64,000 nt of DNA from Nocardiopsis sp. FIRDI 009 (lineage in GTDB: Bacteria > Actinomycetota > Actinomycetes > Streptosporangiales > Streptosporangiaceae), in the NCBI RefSeq assembly GCF_003386285.1, contig NZ_QPNC01000016.1, positions 62,001 through 126,000 on the forward strand, written 5' to 3'. Shown one piece after another: positions 1 through 8,885 of the stretch. A model generated the notes under the pieces. That model was given only the letters and a program-made list of their open reading frames with translations. It had not been told where the DNA came from and searched no databases. The position numbers and the translations under genes are program-made. Each line of letters begins with the position of its first letter. The first letter of the stretch is position 1.

Positions 1-5
1 GTCAT
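1..5 (-). CDS. Start codon of a gene running off the left edge
   Basis: On the minus strand an ATG occupies bases 5-3. It is preceded by GGAGGAG and a 6-nt spacer, an almost ideal ribosome site. Only the first codon and part of the second are inside the window, so nothing can be said about the product. The lipoprotein gene at 282-1433 points the same way and could be co-transcribed with it. Confidence 0.5.
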
Positions 6-281
6 GTGGGTCTCCTCCGTGGGTGCGGGATGACCGAGAGGGCGTACGCCGCCCTCCACGTGCGAGTACCGTCTCGCCGGGGGGTGGCGGGACGGTCGGG
101 GTCCGGGTACGGGGTCAGACGCCCGAAGGGGCCGATGAGTTCCGTTGTGCGCGAGGTGTTCGGAGATGTTGTCCGTGTCCGGAGCGCGTTGTTCGCCGGG
201 TGTTCAGGTCGGGACGGCGTTCGTCGTGAGGGGCGGTGCGCGCGGCGGCGGTGGCCCGCCGCGGGTCACGGGCGCGGGGGC

Positions 282-1433
282 TCACTCGGACGGGCTGGCG
301 CTGGCCTCGTCCCCGGCGGGTTCCTCGGCCCAGCGGACCACGAGCGGGTAGCCGTCCATGGAGGCGTCGTGGAACCGGGGGAAGACCTCCTCCGTTCCGG
401 TCACCTCGCCCTCCTCCAGGTCGACGCGGAACCACGCCTCCTCCGTCTGGAGCAGGACCGCGTCGCGCCCGGGCGCGGGCGCGTACTGGAGCACCGGACC
501 TCCGCTGTTCTCCAGGATCCGGGCGGCCGTGTGCGTCTGTCCGTCCACGGTCACCAGGTAGGCGCCCGCCGCCGTCTGTTGGGAGCCGTCCGACACGGGC
601 CCCAGCACGGCGGTGCCCCCACCCCACACCGGGCCGTCGTCGAAGGTCTGCCACCGGCCCTCGGAGGTGGTCAGGGACGCGTTGACGACGCTGCCGTTGG
701 TCTGGCGGATCACCAGGGTCCGGCCGTCGGCGCCGGGCAGCTGCTGGGTCCGGACGCTGTTGCGGATGTGCAGCTCGCCCGCGGGCGTGAGCGCCCAGTC
801 GCTCGGGCGCTGGTACTCGCCCAAGGGGAGCGTGCCCTCCTGGTTCGGGGTGCCGCCCGGAGCGTCCAGCGGCACCGACATCACCCGAGGCGGCTGGCCG
901 TCCTGCGTGTCGTCGGAGACGTACCACAGCCGCTCTCCGTGGATGACCGGCCGTGACAGCACCTCGCCGGGGGACGCGGTCACCGACTCGGCCGGCTGGT
1001 AGGTGACCCTGGCCGGTTCCTCGCCCTCCTCGTCGGTGGCCTCGGCGACCGCGGAACCCTCGACGTCCTCGGGGTCGGTGAGCACGGCGATGGTGATCGC
1101 GGACGGTTCGGCGGTCGCGTAGGCGAAGAACTGCCAGTCCGCGGAGAACTGGGAGTGCACCGGCAGGGCCGGCGCCATGGGGTCCACCGCCCCCTCGGGC
1201 AGGTCGAGCGCGTGGACGGGCTGGCCGGTCGCGGGGTCGTGGAAGACGAGGACCTGGTCGGTCTCCGGGTCGCCGCCCTCGTACCCGCGGTGCAGCAGGG
1301 CGAGTCCGGCCAGTCCCTGCTCGGTGATCTCCTCCACGGTCTCCGGTGGGTCGTCCGAATCCGTGGAGGAGGCGTCGCAGGCGGTGGCGGCCACCAGACA
1401 CGCGGCCGACATGAGGGCGAGGGAACGCCGCAC
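282..1433 (-). CDS. Secreted lipoprotein of unknown function, possible beta-propeller
   Basis: A 383-residue protein. I start it at GTG 1433 because AAAGG lies 7 nt upstream and because this start gives a clean lipoprotein signal: MRRSLALMS, a hydrophobic stretch and lipobox VAATAC. The longer in-frame reading has no signal peptide. After the lipid-attached cysteine comes an acidic linker (DASSTDSDDPPE). The rest has repeated blades of the type W-x-F..Y, D-G-x-x-L and L-x-V-T-V-D-G. They resemble WD40/TolB-like propellers and the C-terminal halves of the kinase proteins at 8886-15163, which is an inference from pattern only. Expected location is the outer face of the membrane. No catalytic motif is visible. 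The C-terminus (GDEASASPSE) is low-complexity. Confidence 0.7.
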   Translation of the reverse strand: MRRSLALMSAACLVAATACDASSTDSDDPPETVEEITEQGLAGLALLHRGYEGGDPETDQVLVFHDPATGQPVHALDLPEGAVDPMAPALPVHSQFSADWQFFAYATAEPSAITIAVLTDPEDVEGSAVAEATDEEGEEPARVTYQPAESVTASPGEVLSRPVIHGERLWYVSDDTQDGQPPRVMSVPLDAPGGTPNQEGTLPLGEYQRPSDWALTPAGELHIRNSVRTQQLPGADGRTLVIRQTNGSVVNASLTTSEGRWQTFDDGPVWGGGTAVLGPVSDGSQQTAAGAYLVTVDGQTHTAARILENSGGPVLQYAPAPGRDAVLLQTEEAWFRVDLEEGEVTGTEEVFPRFHDASMDGYPLVVRWAEEPAGDEASASPSE

Positions 1434-1518
1434 GAATCTGCCTTTCGGGGGAGGGAAACGGTGGAGTTGCCACAAGTGGGACCAACCCGGACTTCCTATG
1501 GTTCCACCTCCGGAGGGG

Positions 1519-1743
1519 TGCTGCGGGCGTCCACGCGACGGCGACGCGACTCGGGGAGAGGCCACGGGTGGGGCGGTAGGTGACGCCGGGACACGAGGGG
1601 AAGCGCGCGGCGGACTCGGGGGCGGACGCGATCCCGTAGCCGCTGGCGATCGCGTTGAGCCAGTCGTCGGGGTGCTCGGTGGCCGCGCCGGTTCGGACGG
1701 GGCGGTCACCGCGTTCGTCGGCACCGGGCCAGTGGTCGCGCCG
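1519..1743 (-). pseudogene. Remnant of a LysR-type regulator (C-terminal effector domain)
   Basis: This minus-strand stretch reads RRDHWPGADERGDRP, then EHPDDWLNAIASGYGIA and PGVTYRPTRGLSPSRVAVAW. These are typical of the last third of a LysR substrate-binding domain (W-L-x-x-I-A-S-G-x-G, P-x-S-A-A-R, PGV-Y-R-P, R-V-A-x-A-W). The N-terminal helix-turn-helix is absent, there is no start, and the frame runs on without a stop where the family ends. Unrelated coding remnant on the other strand begins where the LysR similarity stops, so this is a truncated relic. Confidence 0.5.
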
Positions 1744-1749
1744 GGCGCC

Positions 1750-1893
1750 GGTCTCCGCGGGCGCGGGACTCGTCCTGTTCGACGTCGGCGCCGTCGCGGC
1801 CCACGTGCGGGCGGGGGTCCTGTACGACATCGCCTTCCCCGGCGCCACCTGGCGCTGGCCGCGGCGTCGCTGGCCCTCGCCCTCCCGGTGTGA
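1750..1893 (+). pseudogene. Remnant of a DoxX-like membrane protein, frameshifted
   Basis: The plus strand reads AGAGLVLFDVGAVAAHVRAG and VLYDIAFPGA in one frame. After about 1848 the similarity continues in another frame as LALAAASLALALPV followed by TGA at 1891-1893. Restoring one base after GCC (as GCC-TAC-CTG) would rejoin the two as ..FPGAYLALAAASLALALPV. That is the typical final helix pair of DoxX-like small membrane proteins (G-A-x-x-x-H-x-R-x-x-x..FPG-x-Y-L-A-L). The N-terminal half is missing. It abuts the LysR relic tail to head, so this 400-bp interval is a graveyard of a former regulator/membrane-protein pair. Confidence 0.45.
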
Positions 1894-1926
1894 CCCCGGC
1901 GGGGGCGGCCGCCGCCGGGGTCACAC
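1888..1926 (-). terminator. Hairpin downstream of eccC
   Basis: A perfect 15-bp inverted repeat, GTGTGACCCCGGCGG (1888-1902) against its complement (1912-1926), with a 9-nt loop. It lies 11 bp past the eccC stop codon on the eccC strand. There is no U tract, as is usual for actinomycete terminators. It also covers the end of the DoxX-like remnant. Confidence 0.7.
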
Positions 1927-1937
1927 CGCCCCGTCCC

Positions 1938-4900
1938 CTACCCCGGGGGCTCGCTCCACCCGACCTGCACCAGGTCGGGGCGCTTGCCGCGCAGCGCCAG
2001 CTGAGCCCGGCCCTGCGGCAGTGCCTTGGAGGCCACGCCGTTGGCCAGGCGCCCCTCCATCCGGTCACCGGAGAACAGCAGGCCGGGCGTCGCCATGTCG
2101 TTGAGCGCCTGGAGCACCGGCTCGAACATCGCGCGCGCCGTACCGCCCGTACGCCGGGCCGCGATGACGTGCAGACCCAGGTCGGCGCCCTGCGGGATGT
2201 ACGGCGCCAGCGGCGCGAGCGGGTTGCTGCGCGAGGCGATCATGTCCATGTCGTCCACGACGATGTACAGGTCCAGGCCCTTCCACCAGCTGCGTTCCCG
2301 CAGCTGCCTGGGGGTCACGTCCGGCCCCGGCAGACGCTGCTTGAGCGACCCCGCCAGGTTGTCCGCGACGGCCTTGGTCTGCTCCGCCGTGGTGCAGTAC
2401 GCCAGCAGGTGCTCCTCCGGCACCAGTTCCAGGTGCGAGCGCCGGAAGTCGACCATCACGATGCCCAGCTCCTTGGCCGGGTGCTGGACGATCTGCTTGA
2501 CCAGCCCGCGCAGCAGGGTCGTCTTGCCGGTCTGCGGGTCGCCGAACACCACCAGGTGCGGGTCCCGGTCCAGGTTGGTCGTGACCGGGGCGAGCGAACT
2601 CTCCGCCATGCCGAGCACCAGCTCGCGCATCCGGCCCCTGCCGCTCCTGCGGCCCTTGAGCAGCTCGTCGAGCTCCACCCGTTGGGGCAGCGTCCGCACG
2701 CCCTGCACGGCCTTCTGCGGCCAGCGCTCCCGGACCCGCTTGATCAGGTCGCGGATCCCGTCGGTCACGTCCTCGTCGCCGGCCACCCCGTCCACGCGCG
2801 GCAGCGCCACGTGCGTGTGGTGCTCCTCCGAGGTCAGACCGCGGCCCGGCGTGTCCTTGGGGATCTCCTCGGCGACCTTGCGCCCGATCCCCGAGTCCAT
2901 CGGGTCGCTGAGCCGCAGCTCGAAGCGCCCGCCGAACAGCGCCTGCAACCGGGACCTGATCTGCGACGACGCCGCGCCCGTCAGGATCGTGTGCACGCCC
3001 AGGGACGGACCCCGGGTCGCGATGTCCATGAGGAAGTCGTCGGCCGCGTCGAAGGAGTCCCGGACCGCCGACCACCCGTCGATCATGAGGAACAGGTCGC
3101 CGACCACGCTCGCGGGCACCTTCCCCTCGGCCCGCGCCTGGCGCAGCGCCGCCGGGGAGTCCAGCTTGTGCTTGCGGAACACCCGCTGACGCCGGTCCAG
3201 GTGCCCCGACACGTCGGTCAGGATCCGCTGCACCCGTTCCGGATCGGCCCGGCCCGCCACGCCCGCGACGTGCGGCAGTTCGTCCATCGCCTGGAGCGCG
3301 CCGCCGCCGAAGTCGATCGCGTACACCCCGACCCGGCCGGGCGGGTACCGCCACGCCAGGCTGGCGATGATCGTGCGCAGCAGCGTCGACTTCCCGGACT
3401 GGGGGCCGCCCAGGATGACGATGTTGCCCTCGCCCCCGGTGAAGTCCAGCTCCGCCGGGATCACCCGCTGCTCGCGCGGGATGTCGGTGAGACCGATGAC
3501 CGCCTTGGCCTCGGCCGGGTCCGGCTCGGTGCCCTCGCCCTCCAGGTCGTCGGCCTCCCCGAGGTCGGCCAGCACCGAGTCGAAGGTCAGCACCTCCGGC
3601 AGCGGCGGCAGCCACACCGGTCGCACGCGCTCGGCGCCCGACGCCACCAGCTGGTCCACGGTCACCTGGAGGGTGGTCCGCTTCTCCTTGGGCTGCTTCT
3701 CCTCCTCCTTGGCCCTGACCGAACCCACGAGCGAGTCGACCAGCGACCCCGTGCCCGTCACCTTCTCCAGGGCGTTGTAGGACAGCAGCGGCAGGACGGG
3801 CTCGTGCTCGTCCCTCTCCTCCTTCTGGGGCGGTTCGTAGGGCTGGGAGACCATGGCCGCCTTGAACCGCTCGAAGACGGAGGTGTCGACCTTGAGGTAG
3901 CCGGAGCCGGGTTCGGGCGGCAGGTGGTAGGCGTCGCCGACCCCGATCGCCTCGCGGCTCTCCGCCTCGGAGAAGGTGCGCAGACCCACGCGGTAGGACA
4001 GGTGCGACTCCAGGCCCTTGATCTTGCCCGACTCCAGGCGCTGGGTGGCCAGCAGCAGGTGCACCCCGATCGACCGGCCGATGCGTCCGATCGCGACGAA
4101 CAGCTCCGCGAAGTCCGGGTGGGCGGTCAGCAGCTCGGAGAACTCGTCGATGATGATGAGCAGGTGCGGCAGGGGCTCCAGCTCGGGGTCGTTCTCCCGC
4201 GCCGCCTCGTAGGCGTGCAGGTTCGGCAGGTTGCCCGCGTTCTTCAGGATCTGCTGGCGCCGGAGCAGCTCACCGAAGGTCGCCTCCCGGAACCGGGTCA
4301 CCAGGCCGTCGTCATCGGCCAGGTTGGTGATCAGCCCGGCGCTGTGCGGCAGCCGGTCGGTGTCGGCGAAGGTCGCGCCGCCCTTGAAGTCCACCAGCAG
4401 CAGCGCGAGGTTCTCCGGCGAGTGGTTGATGACCAGCGAGGCCACCATCGTCCGCAGCATCTCCGACTTACCCGAACCGGTGGCGCCGACCACCAGCCCG
4501 TGCGGGCCCATGCCGCCGAAGGCCGACTCCTTCAGGTCCAGCAGCACCGTGTTGCCGCTCGGCCCGATACCGATCGGAACCCGCAGGTAGTCACCGGTGC
4601 TGCGCTTGCGCCAGGTGCGCCGCGTGTCCAGTTGGGCGACGTCGGGCACCCCCAGGATCTCCGGCAGCCCGACGGTCTCGTGCATGGCGTCGTCGGAGTC
4701 GGTGACCGCGATCCCGTACGGCGCCAGGGAGCGTGCCAGGCTCGTCAGGTGGGCGACGCTCGACCGGTCGGCCCGTCCCCTGAGGGGGGCGCGCTCGGCC
4801 TCCTCGTCCGCGCCCGGCAGCTCGGTGTCCTCGGTCAGGGTGCCGTCGGCGTCGACCAGCAGCCGCAGGTCCACCGCCTCCGGCTCCTCACGGCGGTCGC

Positions 4901-5969
4901 CCACCAGGGCGATCACGTGGATCCCCAGATCGGCCAGGGAGGTCACGGGCGGTTCGGCGTGCAGCCCGGACAGCGTCGACTGGTGCTCGCCGTCGAGCAC
5001 GACCACCAGCCGCTGCGTGCCGGGGCCCGGCGGCTTGCCGCGCCGCCGTTGCAGGTCGACCGTGCGGCGCTCGATCTCCTCGGACAGCAGCTCGGCGATC
5101 TGGACGGTGTTCCCGGCCACGAACCGGGCGGGCATCGGGCCGTCCCTGGCCTCGTCGAAGGTGTTGTGCGGCAGCCACTTGAGCCACTCCCACCAGGTGC
5201 GCAGCTTGTGGTCGCGCACCACGCCGATCCGCAGGTCGTGCGGGGAGTGGAAGGTCGACAGCTGCGCGATCATCGACCGCGCCAGCCCGCGCCCGGCCTC
5301 GCGGTCGCCGACGACCGACACCACGCCGTACTCGCGCAGCGGAACCACCAGCGGCATCTCGGGCACGTCGCCGTACAGCTCGATGAGCTGGTCGGCGGCG
5401 CCCTGGCAGACGGGGTCGTAGACGATCAGCGGGTTGGAGTTGTCCACCTTGAGCTTCAGCGCCCGGGCCAGCGGTCGGGTCCCCGACCCCGCGCGCACGT
5501 CCAGGAAGTCGGGGTCGGAGGCGCGCCGCTCCCAGCGCCGGGCGCGGGAGCGCGCGGGCTCGGTCAGCAGCTGCGGGTCCGGGTGGCGGAAGGCGTTGTC
5601 CGCCCGCTGCGTGGCGGCCACGTCCCGGACGATCTCGCGCAGCTGGTCGAGGTAGTCCACGTACCGTTCCCGCTGTTCCCGGATCCGCCTGCGCGGCCCG
5701 TTGTGCTGGGCCACGAACATGATGATGCCGACGACGACGCTCGCCATCATGATCATCACGCCCGCGACCGCCATCAGCGGCCGGTGGCCCATGGTGATGG
5801 ACATCAGCAGGGAACCCGACCCGGTGATGATCGGCATGATGATCATCGCACCCGAACTGGAGGCGGGAGGGTTCTCCGGCATCTGCGGCGGAGTCGCGAT
5901 GACCAGGGGCGTGTTCCCGGGGGCGGTCGGGACGCTGCGGGCGGGGCGGGGGACCGGTCTCGTCGCCAC
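1938..5969 (-). CDS. eccC: EccC, type VII secretion FtsK/SpoIIIE-family ATPase
   Basis: A 1,343-residue EccCa-EccCb fusion, the motor that recognises WXG100/Esx substrates at the inner-membrane type VII secretion complex. The start is GTG 5969, with AGAGG just upstream. Order: a Pro-rich N-terminus, two hydrophobic segments at about residues 40-58 and 64-88, a cytoplasmic stalk, then three P-loop domains. Walker A motifs are GATGSGKSE near 493, GGPQSGKST near 852 and GDPQTGKTT near 1140. Walker B of domain 1 is intact (LLIIIDEFSELL). Domain 2 has MIDGW and domain 3 VVDDMD, so the acidic pair is altered, as is typical when only the first domain is a strong ATPase. It is divergent from eccD. 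No esx, eccB, eccE or mycP gene is visible here. Confidence 0.95.
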   Translation of the reverse strand: MATRPVPRPARSVPTAPGNTPLVIATPPQMPENPPASSSGAMIIMPIITGSGSLLMSITMGHRPLMAVAGVMIMMASVVVGIIMFVAQHNGPRRRIREQRERYVDYLDQLREIVRDVAATQRADNAFRHPDPQLLTEPARSRARRWERRASDPDFLDVRAGSGTRPLARALKLKVDNSNPLIVYDPVCQGAADQLIELYGDVPEMPLVVPLREYGVVSVVGDREAGRGLARSMIAQLSTFHSPHDLRIGVVRDHKLRTWWEWLKWLPHNTFDEARDGPMPARFVAGNTVQIAELLSEEIERRTVDLQRRRGKPPGPGTQRLVVVLDGEHQSTLSGLHAEPPVTSLADLGIHVIALVGDRREEPEAVDLRLLVDADGTLTEDTELPGADEEAERAPLRGRADRSSVAHLTSLARSLAPYGIAVTDSDDAMHETVGLPEILGVPDVAQLDTRRTWRKRSTGDYLRVPIGIGPSGNTVLLDLKESAFGGMGPHGLVVGATGSGKSEMLRTMVASLVINHSPENLALLLVDFKGGATFADTDRLPHSAGLITNLADDDGLVTRFREATFGELLRRQQILKNAGNLPNLHAYEAARENDPELEPLPHLLIIIDEFSELLTAHPDFAELFVAIGRIGRSIGVHLLLATQRLESGKIKGLESHLSYRVGLRTFSEAESREAIGVGDAYHLPPEPGSGYLKVDTSVFERFKAAMVSQPYEPPQKEERDEHEPVLPLLSYNALEKVTGTGSLVDSLVGSVRAKEEEKQPKEKRTTLQVTVDQLVASGAERVRPVWLPPLPEVLTFDSVLADLGEADDLEGEGTEPDPAEAKAVIGLTDIPREQRVIPAELDFTGGEGNIVILGGPQSGKSTLLRTIIASLAWRYPPGRVGVYAIDFGGGALQAMDELPHVAGVAGRADPERVQRILTDVSGHLDRRQRVFRKHKLDSPAALRQARAEGKVPASVVGDLFLMIDGWSAVRDSFDAADDFLMDIATRGPSLGVHTILTGAASSQIRSRLQALFGGRFELRLSDPMDSGIGRKVAEEIPKDTPGRGLTSEEHHTHVALPRVDGVAGDEDVTDGIRDLIKRVRERWPQKAVQGVRTLPQRVELDELLKGRRSGRGRMRELVLGMAESSLAPVTTNLDRDPHLVVFGDPQTGKTTLLRGLVKQIVQHPAKELGIVMVDFRRSHLELVPEEHLLAYCTTAEQTKAVADNLAGSLKQRLPGPDVTPRQLRERSWWKGLDLYIVVDDMDMIASRSNPLAPLAPYIPQGADLGLHVIAARRTGGTARAMFEPVLQALNDMATPGLLFSGDRMEGRLANGVASKALPQGRAQLALRGKRPDLVQVGWSEPPG

Positions 5970-6114
5970 GGTGACCTCTTTCCGTCCACCTGCGGGGGCT
6001 GGGTGTCTGGGTGACTACGCTAGGAATGATCTCGCGAACACCGCGAATCACCTAATTCGCGTCGATCTGTACCCCCGAGCGGCGACAACCCCCTACGGCG
6101 ACGGCAAAGGAATC
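5970..6114. promoter_or_regulatory. Divergent promoter region between eccC and eccD
   Basis: 145 bp separates the two outward-reading starts, so both promoters must lie here or inside the genes. The middle is AT-richer and contains two CGCGAA copies (around 6032-6047) followed by the inverted TTCGCG at about 6057-6062. These are possible binding sites for a shared regulator. I cannot assign -35/-10 boxes with confidence. Confidence 0.4.
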
Positions 6115-7461
6115 ATGGGTGTGAGTGGATACTGCCGGGTCACGGTCACCGGACCGGACCGCTGGGCCGATCTGGCACTGCCCGGAAGCGTGCCCGTGGC
6201 GACGCTGATGCCGCGCATCGTCGAGGTGTGCGGCCCCCAGGAGGAGGGCACCGAGCCCGCGCACTGGGCGCTGACCACCGTCGACGGCTCCCCGGTCCGG
6301 CCGGAGGAGCCGCTGGAGAGCGCCGGGGTCTACGACGGCGACGTCCTCATGCTCGACCGGCGGACCGCGCCCAGCCGACCCGCGCACGTGGATGACGTGC
6401 GGGGCGCCGTGGAGGACCGGGTCGACGAGACCGCCCGGATCTGGAACCCGACGACGACGCTCTCCTTCGGACTCCTCGTGGCCGGAATCGGCCCCTTGCT
6501 GATGCTGCTGTTGATGATGTGGCTGCGGCCCTCGGTCGGCCACCTGGGTGTGGCGAGCGTCGGCACCCTGTTCTCGATCGCGATCATGCTGCTCGCGGCC
6601 CGTCGCCCGCTGCCCGCCGTCGCCCACGTCCTGTTCGCCGCGTCCTGCGTGTGGGGCGCGGTGACCGCCGTGCTCGCCGCGGGTCTGGCGACCAACGCGG
6701 GCGCCCTGGTGACGGCGGCGTTCGCGCTGACCGGGGCGCTCCTGGTGGCCGGGGTCGGCTGGGCCCTGCACGAGACGGGGCTGGCCTACATCGCCGGGCT
6801 CGGCGTGATCACGGTGACCGCCGGGGTGCTGGTCGGTGTCGGGGCGTTCGTGGACCCGGTGCAGGGGGTCCGGGCGATGGGACTGGCCCTGGCCCTGTGC
6901 GTCGGCGCGCTGCCGCGGGTGGCCATGGTGATGGGCGGCCTGTCCGGGCTGGACTACGAGGTGGGGCGCTCGGGCCAGGTCGCCACGGAGCGCTTCGAGG
7001 ACACCTTCACCAACAGCGACCGGCTGCTGCTGGGCATCGTGACGGGCGCCGCGCTCAGCGGCGGCGCGGTCACCGTGCTCCTGACCCTCATGGCCGAGGG
7101 GCTGCCGGACCTGCTGCTCAGCGGTCTGCTGTCGGTGCTGCTGATCATGCGTTCGCGGTTGTTCGACCGGATCCGCCACGTACTGCCGCTGCGGCTCGGG
7201 GGCGTCCTGGGGCTCGGCGCCACGGGGGTGGCGGCGATCGGGGAGTACCCCGTGCTGGGACCGTGGCTGCCGGTCGCGGCCCTGCTCGTCTGCATGGTCC
7301 TGGGCGTGCTGAGCTGGGTGCGCCTGACCGACGTGCCGCGCGCGTCGCTGCGCCGCGTCCTCAACGGGGTCGAGGTCGTGGTGATCATCGCGATGTGCGC
7401 GGTCCTCGCCTGGGGGATGGGCCTGTTCGCCTTCGTCGCGCGGATGTCCGGAGTGGAGTGA
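6115..7461 (+). CDS. eccD: EccD, type VII secretion membrane channel subunit
   Basis: A 448-residue protein starting at ATG 6115 after an AAAGG site. Residues about 5-90 form a ubiquitin/YukD-like domain (CRVTVTGPDRWADLALPGSV, later YDGDVLMLDRR). It is followed by about eleven hydrophobic helices from residue 110 to the C-terminus. This is the standard layout of EccD, which forms the membrane vestibule of the secretion complex and contacts EccC. Divergent transcription from eccC supports the assignment. The length is slightly short of mycobacterial EccD but normal for non-mycobacterial actinomycetes. Its stop lies in a small hairpin shared with the convergent gene. Confidence 0.9.
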   Translation: MGVSGYCRVTVTGPDRWADLALPGSVPVATLMPRIVEVCGPQEEGTEPAHWALTTVDGSPVRPEEPLESAGVYDGDVLMLDRRTAPSRPAHVDDVRGAVEDRVDETARIWNPTTTLSFGLLVAGIGPLLMLLLMMWLRPSVGHLGVASVGTLFSIAIMLLAARRPLPAVAHVLFAASCVWGAVTAVLAAGLATNAGALVTAAFALTGALLVAGVGWALHETGLAYIAGLGVITVTAGVLVGVGAFVDPVQGVRAMGLALALCVGALPRVAMVMGGLSGLDYEVGRSGQVATERFEDTFTNSDRLLLGIVTGAALSGGAVTVLLTLMAEGLPDLLLSGLLSVLLIMRSRLFDRIRHVLPLRLGGVLGLGATGVAAIGEYPVLGPWLPVAALLVCMVLGVLSWVRLTDVPRASLRRVLNGVEVVVIIAMCAVLAWGMGLFAFVARMSGVE

Positions 7462-7471
7462 CGCTCACTCC
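7455..7471. terminator. Small hairpin spanning two convergent stop codons
   Basis: GGAGTGA, a 3-nt loop and TCACTCC form a perfect 7-bp stem. The eccD stop (7459-7461) and the stop of the convergent GerW-like gene (7465-7467) are both inside it. Only 3 bp separate the two genes. The stem is short, so termination strength is uncertain. Confidence 0.4.
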
Positions 7472-8019
7472 GGGGCGGGGGAACGCTCGGCCCCGCTCCC
7501 GGCGGGCGGTTCCTCCCGCGCCGACCGGTTCCCCGACGCCTCCACCACCGCCGTCGCCGCGACCCCCCGCGGCTCGGCGCGCCGCCTCCGCCGCCGGGCC
7601 TCCCTGAGCGAGACGCCCACGATACGGGTGGCCGCCACCGCCGTGATCACGGCGAGGGGCAGGACGAGCCCGGCCGCGGGCTGGCGGATGGGGTGGAAGC
7701 GGGCGCCCACGCCGTCGAGGACGATGAACCCGGCGGGCCGCACCCGCGCGAAACCGCTGCCCCCGCCCCCGTCGGCGCCCGGGATACGGCTCGAACCGCC
7801 GCCCATCGTGCTGAGCGCGCTGACCCGCGCGACGGGGACGACGGTGGTCGCGCCCGACACCACCGGGTCGCCGAACACGGTGCCCGCCCTGGCCGCCGCG
7901 CCGGTGCCCTCGACCACGCGCACCAGCGCGTCCAGCGCGGGGCTGGAGCGTTTGGCGGGCGCCGTGCGACCGGCGCTCCGGGCGGTGCGTCGGGCCCGTC
8001 GGATCGCGGATCTCAGCAT
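7465..8019 (-). CDS. GerW/YtfJ-like sporulation-family protein
   Basis: A 184-residue protein starting at ATG 8019. After a basic N-terminus (about residues 1-25) comes the family core FGDPVVSGATTVVPVARVS, then a Gly-rich stretch (MGGGSS..GADGGGGSG) and AVITAVAATRIVGVS. That order (F-G-x-P-V, T-V-I/V-P-V-x-x-V, Gly-rich loop, A-x-x-x-x-P) is characteristic of YtfJ/GerW proteins. In Bacillus these affect spore germination; the actinomycete role is not established. A hydrophobic segment near 133-150 suggests membrane association. It is convergent with eccD, and no link to secretion is implied. The C-terminus is low-complexity. Confidence 0.7.
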   Translation of the reverse strand: MLRSAIRRARRTARSAGRTAPAKRSSPALDALVRVVEGTGAAARAGTVFGDPVVSGATTVVPVARVSALSTMGGGSSRIPGADGGGGSGFARVRPAGFIVLDGVGARFHPIRQPAAGLVLPLAVITAVAATRIVGVSLREARRRRRRAEPRGVAATAVVEASGNRSAREEPPAGSGAERSPAPE

Positions 8020-8222
8020 GGCCCCGTCTCCCTCGCCGCTCCGGCACCGGTACTCCTCACACGCTACCGGGTCGCCCCCGTTGTGGCCCGAATCTCACGG
8101 TACGTCCGTGTTCCCGGAGGACCATGCCGGTGTGGCCGGTCACGGACACGGAGCGAGGGTTCGTGTCCGTTGGGCGATATGGTGTCCGCCGTTCTGAGAA
8201 CGACCCAGGAGGGGACCCCCGC

Positions 8223-8858
8223 ATGCCCGAGCCGACCCGCCATGCCGCCGCCCTCGCCGGAGGGGCCGCCCTGGCGTTCCTGCTGAGCGCCTGCGGAGGC
8301 GGCTTTGAGGAGACCGAACGCGAGCCGGACACCGCCGCTGACGCGAACGCGGAGGACACCGAGGAGACGGCTGCGGCCGAGGAGGCCGTCGAACTCGTCG
8401 ATCCAATGGAGCTCGCCCCGGACGACCTGTGCACGGTCCTCTCGGAGGAGACGCTGACGGAGCTGCTCGGCGAGGAGGACATGCGTGGTGAACCGCAGAC
8501 CACGACCGGGGTGCCCGAACCGGAGGAGCTGGAGGAGCGCGGCCGACTGGAGATGAGCTGCATGCTCATCTCGCTGACCTCGTACACGCTCTACCTGGAC
8601 ATGAAGGTCTACGAGGGCCGTTACGTCGACTCCGACTATCCCGACGTCACCGAGGAGGACGCGGACCCCGACGTCGACCTCGGGGACTTCACCGTCATCG
8701 GCCCCGGTATCGGTGACGGCGTCTCCGTCACCGTGGTGGAGGGCCAGGTGCTCGTGGAGGTGGACTACACGAGGAACATGGGGGAACAGGCGCCGGAGGA
8801 GGAGTTGCGCGAGGGCGCGCTCCTGGCGGCCGAGGAGATCCTCGCGGCGGTCGGCTGA
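8223..8858 (+). CDS. Secreted lipoprotein, DUF3558-like
   Basis: A 211-residue lipoprotein. ATG 8223 is chosen for GGAGGGG 8 nt upstream and for the signal peptide ending in lipobox FLLSAC. After the cysteine comes an acidic linker (about residues 25-60), then APDDLCTVLSEETLTELLGE. This resembles the DUF3558 pattern C-x-L-L-x-x-E-x-x-x-x-L-L-G. A second cysteine in EMSCML could pair with the first one in the domain. No enzyme motif is present. It is convergent with the pseudokinase gene and may sit near those receptors on the cell surface, which is inference. Confidence 0.65.
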   Translation: MPEPTRHAAALAGGAALAFLLSACGGGFEETEREPDTAADANAEDTEETAAAEEAVELVDPMELAPDDLCTVLSEETLTELLGEEDMRGEPQTTTGVPEPEELEERGRLEMSCMLISLTSYTLYLDMKVYEGRYVDSDYPDVTEEDADPDVDLGDFTVIGPGIGDGVSVTVVEGQVLVEVDYTRNMGEQAPEEELREGALLAAEEILAAVG

Positions 8859-8885
8859 GTCCGCCCGCGCCCGGGGGAGGGCCGG

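Noticed and set aside
1890..6014. A 1,374-codon open frame on the plus strand opposite eccC
   Set aside because: It mirrors eccC in a GC-rich genome, has Arg/His/Gln-rich non-protein composition and no ribosome site. EccC has clear motifs.
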